Below, in pieces: positions 42,811 to 50,613 of a DNA stretch of 64,000 nt. The first letter of the stretch is position 1. The number at the start of each line of letters is the position of its first letter. The stretch covers positions 1,984,001-2,048,000 of the forward strand of contig JAGKQI010000061.1 in NCBI GenBank assembly GCA_018806915.1. Direction: 5' to 3'. The notes below the pieces were generated by a model. That model made no database searches and was not told the origin of the DNA. It saw only the letters and a program-made list of their open reading frames with translations. The stretch is from Phytophthora colocasiae (Eukaryota; Oomycota; Peronosporomycetes; Peronosporales; Peronosporaceae). The position numbers and the translations under genes are program-made.

Positions 42811-43797
42811 ATGGAGTCATACGAACGCGGGGTAGAGAACTCCCCAATAGATGAGGGATCCACTGGGACCCCTCACATGTCCGTGACGCGCACGGACTGT
42901 GCCCACCTGTCAGATCCAGAGTGGGAAGCTCTCCAAAGACTTTCACAAGTCATTGGAGAGGCAGCGGTAGCGACGATGCTTCGTACGCTATCGCCGACAG
43001 AGCAACACGGTGTTGCTCTGGGGTACATTGTTAAGGAGCAACGAGATGTTGCTGCCTCGGTGGCTTCCCCGAAGCCACGCGTAGAGTCGTTGAAACTCCA
43101 CGTGAGTACCTACACGGGGAAGGAGGACGAGACCCTCCTTCGTTGGCTTGTCGAACTTGACACAGCCGTTGCGGCTCGACGTATCGTCGATCCGATGTCG
43201 AAGGTCGCGTTCGCCATGTCATGTCTTGGCGGACGTGCGAGGAGTTGGGCCTATGGGCGCCGACTCTCGGATCCTACGTGCTTCGGCACGTACGAGGTGT
43301 TCAAAGAGGAGCTCAAGCTCGCGTTTGAGCCCCCGAAGAACGAGTTCAGATCGAGAGCGGAGTTTCTCGATCTGCAGCAGGGCAAGGATGATGTTCACAC
43401 CTTTGCCCAGCGTGCTCGATACTTGGTATCGAACATAGTGGCCAACCCGATCGACGAGGCGACCAAGGTCGTCACGTTCATGAAGGGACTAAGAGATGGT
43501 CCCGTCAAGACGTATCTCTTCCGAGAGTATCCGAATACTCTCGAAGAGGCGATCAGCCTTGCAATGCAAGAGGAGTTTAGCCGGCGTCAAGCTAAACTCC
43601 ATGCGAACGCGCCGAAGCCGGCGCGTCCTGTTGCGAAGACGGGGGGTCCGGAACCTATAGACCTCTCGAGTGCTACGACTGCTGGTCAACAGCAGCGTAG
43701 GAACAGCAAGGTTCGATGTTACAAGTGTAGTAACATCGGTCACTATGCACGCGAGTGCACAGCGGGCGGGCGTTCAAAAAACGCCAAGGACCAGTAG
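42811..43797 (+). CDS. Gag of element B
   Basis: Encodes 328 aa of capsid and nucleocapsid. It has a retrotransposon gag core (LHVSTYTGKEDETLLRWL, FAMSCLGGRARSWAY, VFKEELKLAFEPP, LDLQQGKDDVHTFAQRA, TFMKGLRDGPVKTYL) and one CCHC knuckle, CYKCSNIGHYAREC. The ATG sits in the 5' arm of a 10-bp hairpin (42804-42813 with 42818-42827). Gag ends TAG at 43795-43797, with a -1 frameshift signal just before, so a fraction of ribosomes should continue into pol. Confidence 0.95.
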   Translation: MESYERGVENSPIDEGSTGTPHMSVTRTDCAHLSDPEWEALQRLSQVIGEAAVATMLRTLSPTEQHGVALGYIVKEQRDVAASVASPKPRVESLKLHVSTYTGKEDETLLRWLVELDTAVAARRIVDPMSKVAFAMSCLGGRARSWAYGRRLSDPTCFGTYEVFKEELKLAFEPPKNEFRSRAEFLDLQQGKDDVHTFAQRARYLVSNIVANPIDEATKVVTFMKGLRDGPVKTYLFREYPNTLEEAISLAMQEEFSRRQAKLHANAPKPARPVAKTGGPEPIDLSSATTAGQQQRRNSKVRCYKCSNIGHYARECTAGGRSKNAKDQ

Positions 43798-43817
43798 GCG
43801 CGGGGCGTCCTACTGGT
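43776..43817 (+). promoter_or_regulatory. -1 ribosomal frameshift signal, gag-pol of element B
   Basis: Classic heptamer A_AAA_AAC at 43776-43782 in phase with gag codons (TCA AAA AAC). A 7-nt spacer is followed by a perfect 9-bp hairpin, 43790-43798 with 43809-43817, loop 10 nt. The gag stop lies inside the 5' arm. A -1 slip enters the pol frame exactly, which is open from before this point. Confidence 0.82.
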
Positions 43818-46800
43818 GATGCAGTCTCGCGTGTCGAGCTTGGACACGCGACGATGAGGACTGCTGCCCCCAGCGAGAAAGTTTCTCGCTGTAAGCTGCA
43901 AGATGACAAGCCAAACCTTGTCATCCTAAACGTGATGTCGAAGAGAGTAAACTCTCTTCGTGCCCTAGTGGACTCGGGCGCGTCGAACAACTTTGTTCGA
44001 CAGGGAAGTCTTCGAAGGCTTGACTTCGAAGAGGCCGACACGCCTCGCAGCGTGTTGGAGGTGCGGTTGGCAACAGGTGCCACCGTGAGGACTGAGAAGC
44101 GCGTAGTCCGTGTGCGCTTCTCTTACAAACGAAGGACGTTTGTGGAAGACCTTATCGTCTTGGATCTAGACGATAAGTTCGACTTGGTATTAGGCATGCC
44201 GTGGCTTGCACGGTATGACCCGGTGATCAACTGGGAGAAGCGTACGCTCGTACGCTTCAACAACACATGCGCGACAGAGAGCGATGGCCCTGTCAGTGCT
44301 GCACATGCACCGGCCGGTGCATGTGAATCCCCAGTTGAGGCAGCAGCGGCCGCCGCTGCCTCCGATCGCCGCCGGCGACCGCCAGCGACTCAGGGAGTCG
44401 TTGGGAGAAAATGTGTGTCGACTCAGAAATCTGAGCCGAAGGGTCGCGGTCACATGAGTGATGGTCAGGTGAATGTGAATCACCTGACGCGTAAACATCT
44501 GAATGATGTTTGTCACATGAGTGATGGTCAGGTGAATGAGATTCACCTGAGAGAAGGTAAAATACCGGTATTACCGGTATCCTTGGAGGTACTTCAAGCC
44601 CCCAAGGGTCGCGCCGACGACGTCGCGTCAACTCTGGGAGTTGACGAAGCAAATAATATTCGGGGAACCGAAAGACGTGCGTCAGCTCTGGGAGCTGACG
44701 CCACTGGCGCTTCGCTGCTAGTTCCGGGAACTAGCGATCGGTCATCAGCTCCGGGAGCTGATGAGACGTGTATAGGCGAACAGTCGCTGCTAGTTCCGGG
44801 AACTAGCGATCGTACATCCGCTCTGGGAACGGATGATATGTGTACAAGCGAACACTCGCTAGCGCAGGAAGCTAGCGAGAGCACGTCGACTCCGGGAGTC
44901 GACGATGCGGTTGCTTTATCCGCTCCGGGAGCGGATGGAGGCGCAGCGGTTCAGGGAACCGACTGCGCGGCAGGAGGTGCTGGCGGTTGCAAACGCCCAG
45001 CACCCGAACAACCTGCGTGCTCACGTGCAGCAGCGCTGCACGCGATGGGCGGCACTCAAGCCGGGCTTGATAGTGCGAGTCAGCGGAAGGAATCCGCTGA
45101 CGATTGCGATAACGTCCCGTCCAAGGTGCGATGCCTTGGACGTGGAGAACCTGGAGCCGGGCTCCATGGTAGATCTTCGCGGCGCAAGCTCAGGGAGCTG
45201 CGCGAGTCTCAGTCCGGGACTGAGACGGGTGTATCTGCAGTGCAGACACCGAGTGTCGAGACGTTGAACGTCTTGACACGTACTGGTACTGGGTTACAGT
45301 ACCAGAGGATGCGGTTGGAGAATCCGCCGACGAGTGCGTCGGCGTTGACCGCACTTCCAACGATGAGTTGGAAGCGCTTCGCGCGAGACTTGTACGATGG
45401 ACGCATCGAACAAATTTGCATTCTCTCGGATATCGAGAGAGTGGATCGCGAAGCCGAAGAGCTGAAGCAGCTCGTCGTCGATGGGATCACTGAGGGTGAT
45501 GACTCCCTCAGTGCGAAGACTAAGAAGCAGCGCTTCGAAGAGCAGAGTTGGGACTCGTTGAGGTCGAGTCCCTACTACGAAGTTCTGCGGGACTACAAGG
45601 ATGTACTCCCGGACGAGATTCCTTCGGAGCTTCCGAAGGACAAGGGCGTACAGCACGAGATTGATCTCGTGCCGGGCACGAAGTACTGTGTTACACGGCA
45701 GTGGCCACTGCCGCGTGAACAAGTGCAAGCGATCGACGACTTCTTTGAAAGTCGTCGTCTTGCAGGTCAAGTGCGGGAGTCAAAGTCCCCGCACAGTGCC
45801 CCAACGTTCTGTGTTAAGAAACCACAGGGCGGCTGGCGCATCGTTCATGCGTACAACAAGTTGAACGATGCGACGATACCGGCGCAGACGCCGATACCGC
45901 GAAAAGATGTTATCATCGATTCGATGGCCTTGAGCACTATCTTCAGTGCTCTAGATCTGCGTGATGGATTCTATCAGATCCTCATGCATGAGAGGGACAT
46001 CCCTCTCACTGCGGTAAGCACTCCAAGCGGTATGCTTTGGGAGTGGCTCGTCATGCCACAGGGGCTTAAGAACGTCCCTGCGACGTTCAATAGATGCGTG
46101 ACACATCTATTGCACTCGGTGCGCGACTTCGCACCGAGCTACTTCGACGACGTGTTCGTCCACAGCCGGGCTGTGAACGGGAAGACGGACATTGAGATGC
46201 ACAAGGTGCATCTCCGGAAGCTGCTAGAGCTTATGAGGAAACATAAGCTCTATGCGAACCTGAAGAAGTGTATCTTCGGGGCGAGCGAGATACCCGTGCT
46301 GGGGTGTCTCGTGGGGAAAGACGGCGTGCGCCCTGACCCAGAGAAGGTCAGAGTGATCAATGAATGGCCCACGCCATCCAATGTGAAGGAACTGAGGCAG
46401 TTCCTTGGGCTTGCCACGTACTTGTGCAAGTACGTGGACAACTATGCGGGCAAGATTCGCCCGTTGTCACAGCTTCTCAAGAAAGAAGCTGAGTGGATTT
46501 GGACGACCGAGTGCGAGGATGCATTCGGTGAAGTCAAGCAGGGCTTGACTGAAGCGCCGATCTTGGCCGTGGCGGACCAAGATCGTCCATTCCACGTAGT
46601 GTGCGATGCATCCAACTTTGCAATCGGATGTGCATTGATGCAACACGATCACGAAGGGCGTGATCGTGTAGTCTACTATCAATCGCGTCAGCTGAAGCCA
46701 GCTGAGCGTAACTATCCCGTACATGACAAGGAGCTCCTTGCCATGAAGTATGCACTCGCAAAGTTCCGAGTGTATCTACTTGGGAGTAGACCGTTCGTGG

Positions 46801-46988
46801 TCTATACAGACCACGCATCATTGCGTACGGCGATTAAGTCGCCGCACATCTCGCAACGTATGGCGAGATGGTTGTCCTTCTTCGCGGAGTACAACTTCCG
46901 GGTGGAGTACAAACCCGGAAGACTCAATGTAGTGGCCGACGCGTTATCGATGCGAAGACGGTCGACGCCAACGCTGTTGGCGTCGTGA
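43777..46988 (+). CDS. Pol of element B: protease, reverse transcriptase, RNase H
   Basis: Read after a -1 shift from gag; open from 43755 to TGA 46986-46988. Protease active site ALVDSGASNNFV near 43,965 and LVLGMPWLARYDPV. A long linker (about 44,280-45,250) holds repeated SALG, VPGTSD and APGAD units. RT begins near 45,570: VPGTKYCVTRQWPLP, FSALDLRDGFYQI, the catalytic YFDDVFVH, and GCLVGKDGVRPDPEKV. RNase H follows: HVVCDASNFAIGCAL, HDKELLAMKYAL, VVYTDHASLRTA. All catalytic residues are present. The frame ends just before integrase, which is in the -1 frame. Confidence 0.93.
44620..44965 (+). repeat. Array of short palindromic coding units in the pol B linker
   Basis: About ten consecutive units each form a perfect or near-perfect hairpin around a CNGGGA-like centre, e.g. 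GTCAGCTCTGGGAGCTGAC, GCTAGTTCCGGGAACTAGC (twice), ATCAGCTCCGGGAGCTGAT and GTCGACTCCGGGAGTCGAC. They encode SALGAD, VPGTSD and similar peptides. Stem sequences differ between units while the centre is kept, so this is repetition of a shape rather than of a sequence. Just upstream a 25-bp direct repeat (CACATGAGTGATGGTCAGG...) occurs twice, near 44,452 and 44,516. Confidence 0.8.
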
Positions 46989-48982
46989 GGACAAGTGTGC
47001 CGTCGTCAACGTTGATTGACGACGTGAAGAACGCGTATGCAAGGGATGCAGACGCGAAGGGGCTGCTGGAGTTCCTCGCAGCACCTTCCGACGTGGCACG
47101 TCGGAAGCTAACCCCTCATCTTCGAGCTCGTGTACACCGCTATCGTGTACACGAAGGCCTACTGTTGTACAGTGCGGTAGACGACAATGCGGATCGCATT
47201 GTCGTTCCGAATGATCATGACCTCCGGTTAAGGATCATGTTCGAGTATCACGATGCCCCCACGGCAGGGCATCCGGGTCGTGAGAAGACATACACTCTTC
47301 TCACGCGTGACTTCTACTGGCACCACCAGTACAAGTGGGTGCGCAAGTACGTACGTGCTTGCGAGGTTTGTCAACGCGTGAAGCCTGCGCAGTTCTCGCA
47401 GGCTCCTCTTCAATCACTACCGACTCCGTCGGAGTGTTGGCAGTCCATGTCCATGGACTTTGTCTTCGGTCTTCCGCCTGACAGCAAGCGGAGGACGGGC
47501 ATCGTTGTCTTTGTGGACAGATTCAGCAAGATGGTTCATCTTGCTGCCATCCCGGCTACTGTTACAGCCGCGCAGACTGCGCGACTGTTTGTTGACATGG
47601 TGTTCAAACACCATGGCATGCCGCTCGACATTGTGTCGGACCGTGATCCACGCTTCACAGCGCGGTTCTGGCAAGAAGTGTTTACACTTCTTGGTTCACA
47701 ATTGTCAATGTCGACTGCGGATCATCCGCAGATGGACGGACAGACCGAACGTGTCAACCGCGTACTGGGTGACACGCTGAAGAGCTACGCTCACTCGTTC
47801 CCGCATTGGAGCGAGTGCTTGCCGATGGCAGAGTTTGCCATCAACAACTCGGTGCATGCCTCGACAGGGCATACACCGTTCTACGTGAACGCCATGAGGC
47901 ATCCACGATTGCCGAGCATGCTCGGCAGGGTAGCTTCCTCCTTAAGTGGGGGAGGATCTACGGTTGCGTCCGAACAACCGCAGAATACAACTGATAGCAG
48001 CACACTATCAGCTGCGGTGACGCGTGCGACGTCTCGTTCGAGCAGGAACGAGCGCGCGATGTCTGTGCCGGGCACAGACATGAAAGATGATAGCGAGCAG
48101 GCAGGGCCTGCTGCTGACAAGGGCGACAAGCTGAAAGGATTCAGCTCGGGTGCGCTAGACTTTGTCCAGCGAAGACAAGCCGTCATACGGTTTGTCCAGG
48201 ATGCTATCGCAGCTTCTGTCGATCGACAGAAGCTGAACGCTGATACTGTTGGTAGAGGCAACACAAATGAATTCGAAAAGGGTTCATTAGTTTTGTTAGC
48301 TACACAAAACCTACCTAGACATGCATTGTCTGACTTTGGAGCAAGCAAGCTTGCTCCAAGATTCATTGGGCCGTTCAAAGTACTTGAACGGCACGGCAAC
48401 GCGTACCGGCTGGACATACCGTCCAGCATGAGGCTCCACCCGACCTTCTACGTCGGGCGGTTGAAGCCGTACGTGCAGCACGGACTACCTAGGGTTGGTA
48501 GTCCGACTGAGGAGTGCGAGAGGCCTGGAAGGCCTTCTCGAGACCGTCGACACGGTCGATCAATCGGTTCACTCTCGTCCCAAGACCGGACGAGAGGTTC
48601 GAGGCAGTCTGAGCTGCCTCGCAGACCTCAGCACGGAGGACACGAACCTCCTGCTTCAGAGCAGCTATCTCAGCGCTCTGTGTCTGCTCCAGCGCAGCAA
48701 CTCGATTGTGCAGGGCACGATCGTCATGGTCATAGCGTTGACCATGCGGAGGGAGTGTTCCCACCCCCTCCGCCGCCGTTGCGCGACGCGCGTGGAGCGA
48801 TCCGCTGGATTGTTGAGCGGATTGTGGCTCATAAGAGAACGAACTCTCAAGGGGTTCGTTTTCGTATTCGTTGGAGAGGATTTCCTCCCCATCGAGATAC
48901 ATGGGAGCCGCGGAACGTCCTGATGGAGGACGTTCCGGAAATGGTGAGGGCGTACGAAGCCCACCATAACTTGCAGGGTTAA
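46940..48982 (+). CDS. Integrase and chromodomain of element B
   Basis: The frame 46868-48982 overlaps the end of pol and lies in the -1 frame. The product readable from about 46,940 includes the zinc-binding HHCC region (GHPGREKTYTLL, then CEVCQRV), catalytic SMDFVFGLP, VSDRDPRF and DHPQMDGQTERVNRVLG (D, D, E), a Ser-rich insert near 47,930-48,130, the post-core LVLLATQNLP and LAPRFIGPFKVL, HPTFYVGRLKPYV, and a C-terminal chromodomain (IRWIVERIVAHKR, FRIRWRGFPPHRDTWEP). The chromodomain suggests targeting to modified histones. No slippery heptamer was seen at the frame change, so a one-base mutation near 46,950 is more likely than programmed shifting. Confidence 0.92.
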   Translation, partial: RVIDAKTVDANAVGVVRTSVPSSTLIDDVKNAYARDADAKGLLEFLAAPSDVARRKLTPHLRARVHRYRVHEGLLLYSAVDDNADRIVVPNDHDLRLRIMFEYHDAPTAGHPGREKTYTLLTRDFYWHHQYKWVRKYVRACEVCQRVKPAQFSQAPLQSLPTPSECWQSMSMDFVFGLPPDSKRRTGIVVFVDRFSKMVHLAAIPATVTAAQTARLFVDMVFKHHGMPLDIVSDRDPRFTARFWQEVFTLLGSQLSMSTADHPQMDGQTERVNRVLGDTLKSYAHSFPHWSECLPMAEFAINNSVHASTGHTPFYVNAMRHPRLPSMLGRVASSLSGGGSTVASEQPQNTTDSSTLSAAVTRATSRSSRNERAMSVPGTDMKDDSEQAGPAADKGDKLKGFSSGALDFVQRRQAVIRFVQDAIAASVDRQKLNADTVGRGNTNEFEKGSLVLLATQNLPRHALSDFGASKLAPRFIGPFKVLERHGNAYRLDIPSSMRLHPTFYVGRLKPYVQHGLPRVGSPTEECERPGRPSRDRRHGRSIGSLSSQDRTRGSRQSELPRRPQHGGHEPPASEQLSQRSVSAPAQQLDCAGHDRHGHSVDHAEGVFPPPPPPLRDARGAIRWIVERIVAHKRTNSQGVRFRIRWRGFPPHRDTWEPRNVLMEDVPEMVRAYEAHHNLQG

Positions 48983-50038
48983 ACCCTGCACGAGGAGTGC
49001 TGCGGTCAGCCACAGCACTCGGAGCTTCGCGTGGCACAATACGACCACGGAGCTCCTTGATGTGATCGGGTACACGGACGACCGTGTACCCCAGGAGATC
49101 ACTTTCGGTGAGACGTGTTGCCAAAGGTTGGCAACACGGACAGGGTGTGCCAAAGGGTATGGCACATGGGATCCCCGCTTCCATGGACTGATCATGGAGG
49201 CGTTCACACTTACTACGTGTAGTGTAAGTGTAGTAGCGATCGCGAGCCGCAGCAACGCGCTCGCGATACGCCTTCGGGTCTTTGTTGAAGTTATCAACAA
49301 AGGCATTCCACGACTGACAAAGTGCCTGCCACTCTGGCACTTTGCTCTTGCGCGAAGTCTTCTTCGCTGCATAGTATCGGAGCTCATGGAAGAGCCCGAT
49401 ATAGTAGTCGCGTCTTTGAGTCTCAGACTCAAAGACAACCTTAGCGGCGACGTCGTCGTCGTTGGTACTGTTGCATGCGTACAACAGTATCGGGTTCGGT
49501 GGTGAACTAGCACCGAACCGGTCATGGATTTCTGCCTCAGTAGGCATCCATGGTGTGCGCACTGGCGGATCAGTGCGCGGGGCAGTGAGCGCCCTCGACA
49601 TGGGGGACGCTTCGTCATCACTGCGCGGACGCTTCGAGCTTGAAGCGTCCGAGGCCTCATCACGAGGTCGTCGAGAACCCACGGGTGGGTCTGACGTGTC
49701 TTCGGACGAAGACACAGGAGCGGGAGCCTTGATATCAAGCTCTCCCTCCTCGACATCGTCGTAGTAGTAGTCGACGATGTCTTCGTAGTCCTCTCCAAAG
49801 AGTTCTTTGAGAGGGACAGCAGGATTCTTAACTCTGCTAGAGAAGAAGACTTCCTCTTCTTCTCATGCTTCTCCTTGTGGAGAGCACGGTACTCGGTGAC
49901 AGAGAGCTTCTCTGTCGGACCGCTGGAAGCAGCAGTGCTAGTGAGCACTGCTGAGGTCGTTGTTCCTGCTGCAGAGGCAGCAGGTGAGGCTTGCGCGTCC
50001 GCAGTAGCGGACGGAGACGTGGGCGTTGGCGAGTCCAT
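48489..50038 (-). CDS. Antisense reading frame of element B (unknown protein)
   Basis: Runs opposite to pol from ATG 50038 to the stop at 48489, overlapping the chromodomain region by about 490 bp. The N-terminal 70 residues (MDSPTPTSPSATADAQ, then KLSVTEYRALHKEKHEKK) are in one frame; near 49,825 the reading moves to a second frame with LFGEDYEDIVDYYYDD, VEEGELDI and a 408-codon stretch. That part has FHELRYYAAKKTSRK, an ERVAAARDRYYTYTT helix, a CPCCQP motif and a C-terminal coiled coil (HNRVAALEQTQSAEIAALK, then VNRLIDRVDGLEKA). A related antisense frame exists in element A, which argues for real coding. Function unknown; the one frame change may be a mutation. Confidence 0.6.
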
Positions 50039-50139
50039 TGCGAAATGAACTCGGATTTCTCTTGGGAACTTGACGGTCTTGTCAAGTTCTGTTGATTGAC
50101 GTATCGAGACCGATACGTCGAATCTTAACGGGGGGATGG

Positions 50140-50608
50140 TGTAACGGGGTTACACTTACAAGTGGTTGTACCACTTGTAACACTTGTAACACTAACAGTT
50201 AGGATAACTGTTAGAGGTTGGAAATGGGCCTCAGACCTTGGTGTGCTGTACACACCAATGGATACATGGGCGAACCACATTATTTGATGGTTCGTGTGCA
50301 TTTGTGCATATTATTGGTGGAAAGTAACGGATTTCTACCAATCACTGAGCAGAGTTTCTGCCAACCACACGTTGGCAGACCCTTTAGAAATAGATAACAA
50401 ACAGTTTTAGGAGGTCCATAATTGGCTTATGCCAAATTCAATAACAGTTCTCATTTTACGGTATTTTGCAGTTTAATTTAGTTATATTTGATTTAATTAT
50501 ACTTATTTAAATAAGTATACTTAAATTAAGTCTATTCTAATTGCATGCTTCCTCATACACGTAAGCGCACGTGTACGCCATCTAATAGGTCTAGGTAGAC
50601 CCATTACA
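50140..50608 (+). repeat. Right LTR of element B
   Basis: 469 bp. Against the left LTR it has three substitutions and a 9-bp tandem duplication of CACTTGTAA near 50,175. Confidence 0.95.
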
Positions 50609-50613
50609 GTCCG

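Larger units (their letters stand above)
42302..50608 (+). mobile_element. Gypsy/Ty3 retrotransposon B (young, hairpin-rich)
   Basis: A full-length 8307-bp element. LTRs 42302-42761 (460 bp) and 50140-50608 (469 bp) differ by 3 substitutions and one 9-bp duplication, so insertion is recent. Target duplication GTCCG at 42297-42301 and 50609-50613. Primer site TGGTAGCACTTTG follows the left LTR; a purine tract GGGGGGATGG precedes the right LTR. Coding order: gag, protease-RT-RNase H, integrase-chromodomain, plus an antisense frame before the 3' LTR. One frameshift between RNase H and integrase may be the only coding lesion on the sense strand. Short inverted repeats are unusually dense throughout. 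Confidence 0.95.

Noticed and set aside
44190..44884. Minus-strand frames within pol of element B
   Set aside because: Mirror images of the palindromic repeat array; hairpin-rich DNA keeps both strands open.
48665..49800. Third minus-strand frame (long, Arg/Thr/Ser-rich) overlapping the antisense gene of element B
   Set aside because: After the shared N-terminal part its composition is unlike protein and it is out of frame with the conserved blocks shared with element A.
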